Shown: one piece after another, positions 19,457 through 28,126 of the stretch
Numbering within the stretch: the first letter of the stretch is position 1
Layout of the letters: every line of letters starts with the position of its first letter
NCBI RefSeq assembly: GCF_001424875.1
Contig: NZ_LMCT01000011.1
Span: 104,066 to 168,065, forward strand
Origin: Kitasatospora sp. Root107
Lineage (GTDB): Bacteria > Actinomycetota > Actinomycetes > Streptomycetales > Streptomycetaceae
Reading direction: 5' to 3'
Length of the DNA: 64,000 nucleotides
Notes under the pieces: generated by a model
What the model was told of the DNA's origin: nothing
The model's input: the letters and a program-made list of their open reading frames with translations, nothing else
Databases searched by the model: none
Position numbers and translations under genes: made by a program

Positions 19457-20704
19457 ATGGTGGTCCCCGCCGACGGCCGGGACGGCCCGGAGAACCCCGG
19501 CCGGAGCGAGGCGCCGACGGTGGTGATGCGAGGCCGGCCGCCGAAGCGCGCCACCGTCCCGGCCCAGGGCGGTCCGGCCGAGCCCGCGCCACTGGCCTGG
19601 TCCGCCGACCAGTGGGGGCTGGCCGACCACCGGGTCCGGCTGGCCGGCCGGGCGTACGTCTGGCTCAACCTGGTCGAACAGCGGCTGCGCGCCCTGGTGG
19701 ACGAGGTGCTCCGGCCGGTCTACGCGCCCGCGCACGGCGAGGACTGGGTGACCGCCGCCGCCGGCCCAGCCGGCGAGGAGTGGGTGCACCGGGCCGGTGC
19801 GGTCCGCGAGGTCAGCCGCCGCAAGGGCTACCTGCTCGACCCGGCCGACGACGACCCGCTGGTCTTCCTCACCCTGCCGCAGCTGCGCGAGCTGATGGTG
19901 CAGCACTGGCCGTGCTTCGAGCCCTATCTGATCGACCGTCGGGAGATCGAGCTCGCGCTGGACGAGCTGGAGGTCGCCCGGCACGTGGTCTCCCGCAACC
20001 GCAGCCTCTCCGGGACGGTGCTGGCGCAGACCGAGCGGGCCGCCGCCCGGCTGCTCACCCTGCTGGACGGCGGCTCCGGCGGGGTGCCCGCCGACGTGGT
20101 CGAGGAGCTGGTCGGCGGCCGGTTCGCGGACGTGGTCTCGGTGCACGCCGACCGGGTCAGGCTGCAGCGCGAGCTGCCGGTGGAGGACCTGCTGGAGGGC
20201 GCCAGGCGGCTGGACGCGGTCGGCATCGCGCTCGGCATGCTCTGCCAGAACTACACCGGCAAGCGGCTGGTGCGGCTGGCCTCCGAGGGCTGCCGGGTCC
20301 GGCTGCTCTTCCTCAACCCGGCCAGCAGCGCGGTCCGCCGCCGGGAGCGGGAGCTCGGGCTCGGGCGGGGCGAGCTGGCCCGCTCGATCGAGATGAACAT
20401 CATGCACGTCCGCCGGGTCCGGGCCCGGCTACGCGACCAGGGCGGCTTCGAGATTCGGGTGTTCGACGAGATGCCGCGCTTCACGGCGTACCTGGTGGAG
20501 GGCGCCCGGCCGCCCGGCCGACGGCGCTCGGGCGATCTCGGCGTGGTGCAGCCGTACCTGCGGCGGGCACGCGGGATCGAGTCTCCCGCGCTGGTGCTGC
20601 GCGGCGGTGCCGGGCAGGAGCCGGGCGGGCAGGAACCCGGGCTGCTGGAGGTCTACCGCGAGGAGTTCGAGGGGGTCTGGGTGGACTCCAGGGCGGTGTC
20701 CTGA
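19457..20704 (+). CDS. HEPN-like domain protein (SAV2148 type)
   Basis: A 415-residue soluble protein resembling the Streptomyces SAV2148-type HEPN family. An N-terminal disordered segment is followed by a helical region with the HEPN-like WLNLVEQRLRALVDEVL. A conserved stretch then contains LTLPQLRELMVQHW and DRREIELALDELEVARHVVS. The C-terminal third (VRLLFLNPASSAVRRRERELG, then SIEMNIMHVRRVRARL and FEIRVFDEMPRF) looks like the PLD-like/DUF5919-type module. The usual HEPN ribonuclease R-x(4-6)-H motif is not clear (ARHVVSRNR is the nearest). GAGGTGAGG precedes the ATG. No toxin-antitoxin partner lies beside it. Function unknown. Confidence 0.62.
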   Translation: MVVPADGRDGPENPGRSEAPTVVMRGRPPKRATVPAQGGPAEPAPLAWSADQWGLADHRVRLAGRAYVWLNLVEQRLRALVDEVLRPVYAPAHGEDWVTAAAGPAGEEWVHRAGAVREVSRRKGYLLDPADDDPLVFLTLPQLRELMVQHWPCFEPYLIDRREIELALDELEVARHVVSRNRSLSGTVLAQTERAAARLLTLLDGGSGGVPADVVEELVGGRFADVVSVHADRVRLQRELPVEDLLEGARRLDAVGIALGMLCQNYTGKRLVRLASEGCRVRLLFLNPASSAVRRRERELGLGRGELARSIEMNIMHVRRVRARLRDQGGFEIRVFDEMPRFTAYLVEGARPPGRRRSGDLGVVQPYLRRARGIESPALVLRGGAGQEPGGQEPGLLEVYREEFEGVWVDSRAVS

Positions 20705-20908
20705 GGGGGCCTGACCTGCGGGCCGACAGTCGTACCGGAACGGGGGGCGGCTGACCGAGTGTCGGCGGGCCTCGCCGGACGAGCCGGGGGACGGGCCCGG
20801 TGTCAGGATGTTGATCATCGGCGGCGGGCAGCGGGGTCACAGTGCGCCCGGGAACCCTCCAGGTGCCGATGACCGACACTCGCTCCCGAGCCCCAGGAAG
20901 TCCGCCTG

Positions 20909-22147
20909 ATGACCGATCAGACCTGCCCGGCCGGATTCGGCCGCCGCAGCTTCGTCAAGGCCACCGCCCTCGCCTCCGGTGCCCTCGCCATCGGGGCCGG
21001 GGTGGGGGCCGCGCCCGCCGCCGCCAGGACCGGGCGGCCCCGCGCGGTGATCCCGTTCCACGGCCCGCACCAGGCCGGGATCGTCACCCCCGCTCAGGGT
21101 TACGCGACGTTCGCCTCGTTCGCGGTCACCGTGCCCGACCGGGCCGGACTGGCGGAGCTGCTGCGCGACCTGACGGGCCGGATCCGCTTTCTCACCGCGG
21201 GCGGCACCCCGCCGGCCGACGCCCCGGGTGCCCCGACCGGCGACAGCGGCACACTCGGCCCGGTGGTCCCCGCCGACGGCCTCACCGTCACGGTCGGCGT
21301 CGGCGCCACGCTGTTCGACCGCCGCTACGGCCTGGCCGGGGTGCAACCGGCCCGGATCCGTCAGATGCCGGCGTTCCGCGGCGACCGGCTGCGCGCCGGC
21401 GAGCTGCACGGCGACCTCTCGCTCCAGCTCTGCGCCGACAGCCGGGACGTGGTCAGCCACGCGCTGCGCGACCTCGGCCGCCGCACCCGGGGCAGGCTGC
21501 AGCCGCTCTGGCGGATCGACGGCCAGCTCAACCCGGCCCGGCCGGACGGTGCCCAGCGCAACGTGATGGGTTTCAAGGACGGCATCGCCAACCCGGACCC
21601 GAGCTCGGCCCGGGAGCTGGACCGGCTGGTCTGGGTGCAGCCGGGCAGCGGCGAACCGGCCTGGGCCGAGGGCGGCAGCTACCAGGTGCTGCGCACCGTC
21701 CGGGTGCTCTGCGAGGCCTGGGAGGAGCTGCCGTTGGAGCGTCAGGAACGGCTGATCGGCCGCCGCCGCGACACCGGCGCCCCGCTCGACGGGACCACCG
21801 AGACCGATCTGCCGGACTACACCAAGGACCCGACCGGCGCCGTCATCCCGCTCGACTCGCACATCCGGCTGGCCAACCCGCGTACCCCCGAGACCGACGA
21901 CTCGCGAGTGCTGCGGCGGGGCTACACCTACGACCGGGGCCTGGCCGGGGACGGGCGGCTCGACACCGGGCTGGCGTTCTGCTGCTACCAGCAGGACCTG
22001 GTCCGGCAGTTCGAGGCGGTCCAGCGGCGGCTGGAGGGCGAGCCGCTGGGCGACTTCCTGGTCTGCACCGGCGGCGGCTACTTCTTCGCGCTGCCCGGGG
22101 TCAGGGACGGGAACGACTGGCTCGGCCGGGGAATGCTGGCGGAGTGA
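20909..22147 (+). CDS. Tat-exported DyP-type heme peroxidase
   Basis: A 412-residue dye-decolorising peroxidase. The N-terminus has a twin-arginine signal (GRRSFVKATALASGALAIG, residues 11-29) ending in AAPAAA, so it folds with heme in the cytosol and is exported. The family GxxDG motif is GFKDG at residues 221-225 with D224 as distal catalytic Asp. H318 (LDSHIRLANP) is the proximal heme ligand, and TGGGYFFALPG closes the fold. It resembles EfeB/DyP class I. No efeU or efeO gene is adjacent, so it may act alone in peroxide or aromatic oxidation. AGGAAG lies 8 bases before the ATG. Confidence 0.93.
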   Translation: MTDQTCPAGFGRRSFVKATALASGALAIGAGVGAAPAAARTGRPRAVIPFHGPHQAGIVTPAQGYATFASFAVTVPDRAGLAELLRDLTGRIRFLTAGGTPPADAPGAPTGDSGTLGPVVPADGLTVTVGVGATLFDRRYGLAGVQPARIRQMPAFRGDRLRAGELHGDLSLQLCADSRDVVSHALRDLGRRTRGRLQPLWRIDGQLNPARPDGAQRNVMGFKDGIANPDPSSARELDRLVWVQPGSGEPAWAEGGSYQVLRTVRVLCEAWEELPLERQERLIGRRRDTGAPLDGTTETDLPDYTKDPTGAVIPLDSHIRLANPRTPETDDSRVLRRGYTYDRGLAGDGRLDTGLAFCCYQQDLVRQFEAVQRRLEGEPLGDFLVCTGGGYFFALPGVRDGNDWLGRGMLAE

Positions 22148-22305
22148 GCCGCCGTGCCGGCCGCGCGGGCCGACCCGTCGGCCGACTGAGCCGACGACTG
22201 AGCCGGCCCGTCCGAAGGCTGTTATCCGGTACCCGGCGGTTCCTGCTGTCACTGGTGCGCGCGATGATGGGCACCTCGCGACGGACCGACGGAAGGACAT
22301 CTCGG

Positions 22306-23007
22306 ATGAGCTGGTGGAAGGAGCCTCTGGTCGGCTTCGACCTGGAGACCACGGGCACCGACCCGGCGACCTCCCGGATCGTCACCGCGGCACTGGTGGA
22401 CACCTTCGGGCCACGGCCCGAGCGGGTGCTGAACTGGCTGCTCGACCCCGGCGTGCCGGTGCCCGCCGAGGCGACGGCGATCCACGGCATCAGCGACGAG
22501 CAGGCCCGCCGGGACGGCCGCCCCGCCGCGATGGCGGTGGAGGAGATAGCCGGCGCGCTGTGCGAGCGGCTGCTGGCGGGCCGCCCGGTGGTGGCCTTCA
22601 ACGCGCCGTTCGACCTCTCCCTGCTGGACGCCGAGCTCGCCAGGTACGGCCTGCGCTCGCTGGCCGACCGGCTCGGCGGCAGCGTCGGCCCGGTGGTCGA
22701 CGCCCTGGTGATCGACCGTGCCGTCGACAAGTACCGGCGCGGCTCGCGCACCCTGCAGCACGTCTGCGCCGTCTACGGCGTCGAGCTGATAGACGCTCAC
22801 GAGGCGGGCAGCGACGCGCTGGCCGCGGTCCGGGTCGCCGTCGCCCTCGGTGAGCGCTACCCCGCCGAGGTCGGCGGCCTGACACCGGAGCAGCTGCACA
22901 CCCGTCAGATCGGCTGGTACCGGGGCTGGGCCGAGGAGCTGCAGTCCTGGCTGCGCCGGGAGAAGGACCCGGCCGCCGAGGTCGACAGCACCTGGCCGCT
23001 CCGGTAG
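22306..23007 (+). CDS. DnaQ-like 3'-5' exonuclease
   Basis: A 233-residue DEDD-superfamily nuclease. Exo I is FDLETTGTDP (residues 9-18), Exo II is VAFNAPFDLSLLDAEL and Exo III is HEAGSDALAAVRVA with the HxAxxD spacing of the DEDDh group. HGISDEQARRDGRPA after Exo I is typical of bacterial epsilon-like exonucleases. It probably trims DNA or RNA 3' ends in repair or turnover. GGAAGG precedes the ATG at 22306 by 9 bases. A longer in-frame ORF upstream overlaps the DyP gene and is not coding. Confidence 0.9.
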   Translation: MSWWKEPLVGFDLETTGTDPATSRIVTAALVDTFGPRPERVLNWLLDPGVPVPAEATAIHGISDEQARRDGRPAAMAVEEIAGALCERLLAGRPVVAFNAPFDLSLLDAELARYGLRSLADRLGGSVGPVVDALVIDRAVDKYRRGSRTLQHVCAVYGVELIDAHEAGSDALAAVRVAVALGERYPAEVGGLTPEQLHTRQIGWYRGWAEELQSWLRREKDPAAEVDSTWPLR

Positions 23008-23032
23008 CCGACCTCCGTAGCCGACCCCCCGG

Positions 23033-23956
23033 TCAGACCGCCGGGAAGTCGAAGGTGTACCCCTGGGCGGCCAGCCAGGGCAGCAACTGCCGTAGGGCGG
23101 TGACGGTCTGGGAGCGGTCGCCGCCCGCGTCGTGCAGCAGCACCACCCCGCCCGGGCGCAGGTCGCGCTGGACGGTGCCGACGATGGCGGCGACGCCGGG
23201 GCGGCTCCAGTCGCGCGGGTCGACCGACCAGCCGAGCGGGCGCAGGCCGTTGGCCGCGGCGACCATCTGGTTGTCGGGGGTGAACGCGCCGCCCGGCGCC
23301 CGGAACCAGGGGACCTTGGTGCCCGCGCCACCTGCTTTGACGATCATGTCCTTGGCGGCGACGATCTCGTACGCCTGTTGGTGGTGCGAGAGCGCCGCGA
23401 AGGGCTGTGGGTGGCTCACGCTGTGGTCGCAGAGCCGGTGCCCCTCGGCCCGGATCCGCTGGACGACGGCCGGGTAGGCCGTGGCGTTCAGGCCGGTCAC
23501 GCAGAAGGTGGCCCGGGCGCCGTACCGGGAGAGCAGGTCGAGCACCTGGCCGGTGGCGGCGCCGGGACCGTCGTCGAAGGTGAGTGCCACGGTCCGCCCG
23601 CCGGAGGCGGTGCTGCGCACCACCGAGCTCGAAGTCCCGGGCGGTGGCGGGGGTTTGGGGGTTGTTGAGGGCTTGGGCGTAGTGGGCCTGCTGGTCGGCG
23701 GCGCCGGGGGCGGCGGCTCGGTGCTCGCCGACGGGCTGGTGGCGGGCCGGGGCGGCAGGGACGGCGAAGCGGACGGGGACGGGCTGGGAGTCGGCGTGGC
23801 GGAGGCCGGAGTGGAGGACGGGGTGGAGGACGGGGTGGAGGTCGTGGCAGCCGAACTCGGTTCGGGCTTGGGCGAGTTGGTGCAGGAGACCAGCAGTGCG
23901 GCGGCGAGCAGGCCGGTGAGGCCGTACCGGGTCTGCTGGGCGAAGGGGGTCCGCAT
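23033..23956 (-). CDS. polysaccharide deacetylase lipoprotein (NodB domain)
   Basis: A 307-residue exported CE4 enzyme. It begins with a signal peptide and lipobox LLVSC (C25), then a long Pro/Ser/Thr-rich spacer of about 80 residues, and the NodB domain: VALTFDDGPG (catalytic Asp and metal ligand), CDHSVSHPQPF (the H-x(3)-H metal site), WFRAPGGAFTP and GWSVDPRDWSRPG. It should remove N-acetyl groups from peptidoglycan or another surface glycan at the outer face of the membrane. It is convergent with the exonuclease gene. Confidence 0.9.
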   Translation of the reverse strand: MRTPFAQQTRYGLTGLLAAALLVSCTNSPKPEPSSAATTSTPSSTPSSTPASATPTPSPSPSASPSLPPRPATSPSASTEPPPPAPPTSRPTTPKPSTTPKPPPPPGTSSSVVRSTASGGRTVALTFDDGPGAATGQVLDLLSRYGARATFCVTGLNATAYPAVVQRIRAEGHRLCDHSVSHPQPFAALSHHQQAYEIVAAKDMIVKAGGAGTKVPWFRAPGGAFTPDNQMVAAANGLRPLGWSVDPRDWSRPGVAAIVGTVQRDLRPGGVVLLHDAGGDRSQTVTALRQLLPWLAAQGYTFDFPAV

Positions 23957-24061
23957 GGCGACGACTCCTGACGTCGTACCGGCCGCCCGTCCAGGGCGCC
24001 TGCCCGATGAGACGTCAGGAGCGTACGCGCCGGTTCCGAAGGTGCGTACGAACGGACGGCC

Positions 24062-24946
24062 TCAGAACGAGTGCCAGCGCACCGCCGTGGCCCCGTCCCG
24101 CAGCGAACCGACCCGGCGGGTGAACTCGGCCAGTGCGGCCGGGTTTTCGGGTGCCTGCTGGGCGACCCAGGAGGCGCTCGCGGTCTCCCTGGCCCCACGC
24201 AGCACCGCGAAGCCGGGCCAGTCCCGGACGTCCCAGCCGTACGCCCCGGTGAAGGCCAGGTAGTCCTCGGCGGGGACGCCGTACCGGTCGTGGCTGAGCG
24301 CGAGCACCACCAGGTCGTGTTCGCGCAGGTCGTCGGAGAGGGTCTCCAGGTCGAGCAGGACGGGGCCGTCCGGGCCGACCCGGACGTTGCGCGGCAGGGC
24401 GTCGCCGTGGATCACCCCGGGGGTCAACTCCGGGACCAGCTCGGCGATCGCGGCCTGGTGGTCGGCCCGGCGGGCCCGCAGGAAGGCGACGTCCGCCGGG
24501 TCCACGTGCCCGTCCGCGCTCGCCAGCCAGCGGTCCACCGGGGCGAGCAGCTCGCGCCGGGGGAGCGCGAACGGCGGGGCCGGCAACGCGTGCAGCGCGC
24601 GCAGCAGTGGCGCCAGGTCGGCGGGCCCGGCCGGGCGGACGGCGGGGGCCAGGCGGTGCCAGAAGGTGACGGGGTGTCCGTCCACCAGAACCGGCTCCGG
24701 CAGGTATGGACGGACCACCGGGATGCCCTGCCCGGCGAGCCAGCCGGAGACGGCCAGTTCGCGGCGGGCCCGCTCGGCCACCGCAGGGCCGCGGCCGACC
24801 TTGGCCACCACCGCCGGATCGCCGAGATCGAAGGCGGCGTTCTCGCCGAACGCCAGCAGTTCCGCCGCCGCCGGGTCCGGGATACCGGCGGTCGCGCAGG
24901 CGCGGGTCAGCAGGGCCAGGGCGGTGGCGGCGTCGAAAGTGCTCAT
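24062..24946 (-). CDS. APH-fold phosphotransferase
   Basis: A 294-residue aminoglycoside-phosphotransferase/choline-kinase-fold protein. The catalytic loop is VIHGDALPRN (HGD-x(4)-N) and the metal-binding DxE follows as LLDLETLSDD. The N-lobe carries a nucleotide-binding Lys in PAVVAKVGRGPA. Such proteins are common in Streptomyces with varied or unknown substrates, and resistance cannot be inferred. I take the ATG at 24946, since the longer frame to 25012 lacks support; neither start has a clear ribosome site. Confidence 0.8.
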   Translation of the reverse strand: MSTFDAATALALLTRACATAGIPDPAAAELLAFGENAAFDLGDPAVVAKVGRGPAVAERARRELAVSGWLAGQGIPVVRPYLPEPVLVDGHPVTFWHRLAPAVRPAGPADLAPLLRALHALPAPPFALPRRELLAPVDRWLASADGHVDPADVAFLRARRADHQAAIAELVPELTPGVIHGDALPRNVRVGPDGPVLLDLETLSDDLREHDLVVLALSHDRYGVPAEDYLAFTGAYGWDVRDWPGFAVLRGARETASASWVAQQAPENPAALAEFTRRVGSLRDGATAVRWHSF

Positions 24947-25276
24947 CCGGGCATCATCGCGCAGGCCGGCCCGGTGGCACCGGTCTCCTCCTCCAGGGCA
25001 GCGCCACTCCACCCTGAGGGGGAGGGGCCTCCGTCTGGAGCAGGAGGTGAGCGGGGTCCGGCCCGGGTCAGGATGGGGGCAGGGCCGGTTCCATGGCCCG
25101 GGGGGTGCACCGACCGGAGCCCGCCTGCCCGGTCGCGGGGCGGCTCACGTACGATGCTCACACTTACTTACCTGCCGACCGGCTAGGAGCCTCCGGGCCC
25201 GGCCGCTCACAGCCGTCGCCCCAGTGTCCCGTCCCCCAAGGGCTGCGGTGAACCATGCCCAGGAGGCACAACGAGC
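24947..25276. promoter_or_regulatory. intergenic region with likely MMPL promoter
   Basis: These 330 bases between divergent genes hold no credible coding frame. TACGAT at 25150-25155 is a good -10 candidate for the MMPL gene and would give a leader of about 115 bases. A cttacttac direct repeat follows it. No operator palindrome is evident. Confidence 0.4.
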
Positions 25277-27436
25277 ATGTTCCACCGGATCGGACAATTC
25301 GTCGTCAAGCGCGCCTGGTGGGTGATCCTCGCCTGGATCATCGCCGCAGTCGCCATCGTCTCGACCGCGCCCAAGCTGACCGCCCAGAGCGACGCGAGCG
25401 ACTTCCTGCCGCGGCACTACGAGTCCATCCGGGCCTCGGTCGTGCAGCAGCAGGCGTTCCCCGCCAACTTCACCCCGTCGGCCATGGTGCTCTTCGAGCG
25501 CACCGACGGCGCGCCGCTGGACGAGGCGGACAAGGCGACCATGACCAAGGTCGTCCAGGGCCTGACCGACAAGAAGATCAAGTTTGTCGAGCAGGTCACC
25601 CCGGTCACCGCGCAGAGCACCTCGAAGGACGGCAAGTACGCCCTCTCGATGGTCGGGATGGAGAAGGACGCGGCCTACAAGCCCGAGGCCGCCGACTCCG
25701 CCAAGGAACTGCGCGAGGACGCCAAGAAGCTGGCCGAAGGCAGTGCCCTCAAGGTCCAGCTCGGTGGCCAGGCGGCGCAGAACCTGGACCAGAAGGACTC
25801 GGGCGAGCTGGCCAACCTGCTGATCGGCGTCGGCACGATCGTGATCATCATGCTCACGCTCGGCATCATCTTCCGTAGCCCGATCATCGCGCTGCTGCCG
25901 GTCATCTCGGTCTTCGTCTACTCGATGGTGGCCAACGGCCTGATCGGGTACGCGGTGAAGGCCTTCGGCCTGAAGGCCGACAACTCGGTCTCGGCAATCC
26001 TGATCATCGTGTTGTTCGGCGTGGGCACCGACTACTTCCTGTTCCTGATGTTCCGTTACCGCGAGCGGTTGCGGGCCGGGGACAGCCGTAAGGACGCCGT
26101 GGCCAACGCGGTCGGCCGGGTCGGCGAGGCGATCACCTCCGCCGCCGGCGCCGTGATCGTGGCGTTCAGCGTGCTGCTGCTCTCCAGCCTCGGCATGTTC
26201 AAGGCGATGGGCCCCTCGCTGGCCATCGCGGTCGGCGTCACCGCGCTCGCCTCGGTCACCCTGGTGCCCGCGATCCTGTCGCTGATCCCGGAGAGGGTGC
26301 TGTTCTGGCCCTCGAAGGCGTGGCAGAACGAGCCGAAGAACGCCCGCTTCGCCGTCTTCGGCGAGACCGTCAAGCGTCGTCCGCTGATGGTCGCGCTGGT
26401 CTCCGGCGGGCTGCTGCTGGCCTTCTCGGCGGCCGCGTTCGGCTACAAGGGCACCTTCGACCTGGCGGCCGGCTCGATGCCGAAGACCAAGGAGTCGATG
26501 GTCGTCCAGGACACCCTGATGACGGCGTTCTCGGCCGGTGCCGCCGACCCGAGCCACGTCTACCTGACCGGTAAGGACGGCGCCAAGCTCGACCCGGCCT
26601 CGTTCGCGGGCTATGCGGCCGCGCTCGGCAAGGTCGACGGGGTGGCCCAGGCCTTCGACAAGCCCAGCATCAGCAAGGACGGCGGCACCGCCGACTTCAC
26701 CGTCATGCTGAAGGACGGCCCGGCCACCAACGAGGCGATCGACACCGTCACCGACCTGCGCAAGGTGGCCCACGCCTCCGCCCCGGCCGGGACCGAGGCC
26801 TACGTCGGCGGTCTGACCTCCGTCTACAAGGACATCAACTCCGCGATGTCCCGCGACTACTCGCTGGTCTTCCCGATCGCGGCCGTGCTGATCATGCTGA
26901 TCCTCGGCCTGCTGCTGCGCAGCGCGGTCGCCCCCTGGTACCTGATGGTGGCCGTCGGCCTCGGCTTCACCGCCACCATCGGTGCCACCAGCCTGATGTT
27001 CCAGCACGTCCAGGGCGAGAGCGGCCTGATGTTCATGCTGCCGATGCTGATCTACCTGTTCGTGGTGGCGATCGGCACCGACTACAACATCCTGATGATC
27101 GCCCGGCTCCGCGAGGAGGCGGCCGAGGGCCACAGCCCGCGCGAGGCCGCCGCACTGGCGGTCAAGCACGGCGGCCCGACCGTCGCGGCGGCCGGCTTCA
27201 TCCTGGCCGGCACCTTCGGCACGATGCTGCTCGCGGGCAACATCTTCTTCAGTGAGATCGGCTTCTCGGTGGCCTTCGGCATCATCGTGTCGGCCTTCGT
27301 GATGGCGCTGTTCTTCACCCCGGCGCTCACCGCGCTGCTCGGCAAGGCCGCCTGGTGGCCCGGCCACGCGGCGCTGCCCGGGCACGAGGCGGAGCTCTCG
27401 CTCGGCAAGGAGCCGGAGCCGGCCGGACGGCACTGA
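25277..27436 (+). CDS. MMPL family RND-type transporter
   Basis: A 719-residue membrane exporter of the MMPL family. A first helix (residues 13-30) is followed by the periplasmic-type loop ending in QLGGQAAQNLDQKDSGE. The first helix block contains FGVGTDYFLFLMFRYRE and the second contains VAIGTDYNILMIARLREE; the GTDY Asp residues are the proton-relay sites. This GTDY subgroup is typical of actinobacterial lipid/drug MMPLs and differs from the SIDY/SMDY type at 1492-3771, so the two are not recent duplicates. AGGAGG lies upstream of the ATG. Substrate unknown. Confidence 0.9.
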   Translation: MFHRIGQFVVKRAWWVILAWIIAAVAIVSTAPKLTAQSDASDFLPRHYESIRASVVQQQAFPANFTPSAMVLFERTDGAPLDEADKATMTKVVQGLTDKKIKFVEQVTPVTAQSTSKDGKYALSMVGMEKDAAYKPEAADSAKELREDAKKLAEGSALKVQLGGQAAQNLDQKDSGELANLLIGVGTIVIIMLTLGIIFRSPIIALLPVISVFVYSMVANGLIGYAVKAFGLKADNSVSAILIIVLFGVGTDYFLFLMFRYRERLRAGDSRKDAVANAVGRVGEAITSAAGAVIVAFSVLLLSSLGMFKAMGPSLAIAVGVTALASVTLVPAILSLIPERVLFWPSKAWQNEPKNARFAVFGETVKRRPLMVALVSGGLLLAFSAAAFGYKGTFDLAAGSMPKTKESMVVQDTLMTAFSAGAADPSHVYLTGKDGAKLDPASFAGYAAALGKVDGVAQAFDKPSISKDGGTADFTVMLKDGPATNEAIDTVTDLRKVAHASAPAGTEAYVGGLTSVYKDINSAMSRDYSLVFPIAAVLIMLILGLLLRSAVAPWYLMVAVGLGFTATIGATSLMFQHVQGESGLMFMLPMLIYLFVVAIGTDYNILMIARLREEAAEGHSPREAAALAVKHGGPTVAAAGFILAGTFGTMLLAGNIFFSEIGFSVAFGIIVSAFVMALFFTPALTALLGKAAWWPGHAALPGHEAELSLGKEPEPAGRH

Positions 27437-27444
27437 CCCGGTGT

Positions 27445-27484
27445 CCGGAGCGGTGGACGGTGATCATGCCGTCCGCCGCTCCGG
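27445..27484 (+). terminator. hairpin after MMPL gene
   Basis: Sixteen-base arms (27445-27460 and 27469-27484) pair with a single G.U-type mismatch around an 8-base loop, 8 bases after the stop. No T-run follows, as is usual in this GC-rich group. Confidence 0.7.
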
Positions 27485-27568
27485 CGCAGGTGAGCGGGCT
27501 TGATGAACGGCGTGTGTCAGGGGGGCCGATCGGGGGAAATTCTCCGATCATCTCGGGTGCCACCGTGC

Positions 27569-27736
27569 TACAGTCGAGGCAGTTGCAGTTTTGGTTCCCA
27601 TGAACGTACGTGTGCGCCTGCTGGTACCAACCAACAGGCGCATTTGTTTTGTCCGGTGTTCAACCTCCGGATGGGGATCGCGGCTACTTGGGTCCTACGA
27701 GGTGTGGGTCCCTTGCCCCAGTAGAAGGAGACGGTT
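27569..27736 (+). promoter_or_regulatory. cold-shock gene promoter and structured 5' leader
   Basis: TACAGT at 27569-27574 is a likely -10 element, giving a leader of about 155 bases before the cold-shock gene. The leader contains an 8-bp stem tgcgcctg/caggcgca (27613-27620, 27635-27642) followed directly by tttgtttt, the form of an intrinsic terminator or attenuator. A long structured leader is typical of cold-shock mRNAs, where it controls stability or translation by temperature. No riboswitch class is recognised. Confidence 0.5.
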
Positions 27737-27940
27737 ATGGCTACCGGCACCGTGAAGTGGTTCAACAGCGAAAAGGGCTTCGGCTTCATCGAGCAGGAGG
27801 GTGGCGGCCCGGACGTGTTCGCCCACTACTCCAACATCCAGGCCAATGGCTTCCGTGAGCTCGTTGAGGGCCAGCACGTGGAGTTCGACGTCACGCAGGG
27901 CCAGAAGGGCCCGCAGGCCGAGAACATCCGCCTCGTCTGA
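27737..27940 (+). CDS. cold-shock protein (CspA family)
   Basis: A 67-residue single cold-shock domain that binds single-stranded RNA and DNA as a chaperone. It begins with [17 protein letters not shown], which includes RNP1 (KGFGFIE), and has RNP2 as DVFAHYSNI; the family more often has VFVHFS. It ends at PQAENIRLV, the usual length. AGAAGGAGA precedes the ATG. A strong terminator follows and a DEAD-box helicase gene comes next, so this is a cold-adaptation neighbourhood. Confidence 0.97.
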   Translation: MATGTVKWFNSEKGFGFIEQEGGGPDVFAHYSNIQANGFRELVEGQHVEFDVTQGQKGPQAENIRLV

Positions 27941-27957
27941 ACCTGAACAAAGCGTAG

Positions 27958-27989
27958 CGAGGGCCCGCACCGCACGGTGCGGGCCCTCG
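27958..27989 (+). terminator. terminator after cold-shock gene
   Basis: Perfect 15-base arms (27958-27972 and 27975-27989) form a very GC-rich stem with a tiny loop, followed by ttcat. It lies 18 bases after the stop codon. Confidence 0.85.
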
Positions 27990-28126
27990 TTCATGCCGCC
28001 GAACGGCCGGGGCGGTGCAACGACTCCTGACGGCCGACCTCCCCCAGCTCCATGCCGGGGGTGCCACTTTCTGGTCCTTCGCCACGCGTACAACCGTGGC
28101 CATCGGCCGCCCAGGACGGAGAACAC

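Noticed and set aside
20842..22305. In-frame upstream extension of the exonuclease gene
   Set aside because: It overlaps the DyP gene in another frame and is Arg/Pro-rich; the exonuclease start at 22306 has its own ribosome site.
24062..24946. Aminoglycoside resistance gene
   Set aside because: The APH fold is present, but close match to known resistance enzymes cannot be shown by eye and many such proteins have other substrates.
27600..27736. Possible upstream ORF in the cold-shock leader
   Set aside because: The frame has no stop before the cold-shock gene and runs into it out of frame, with no ribosome site.
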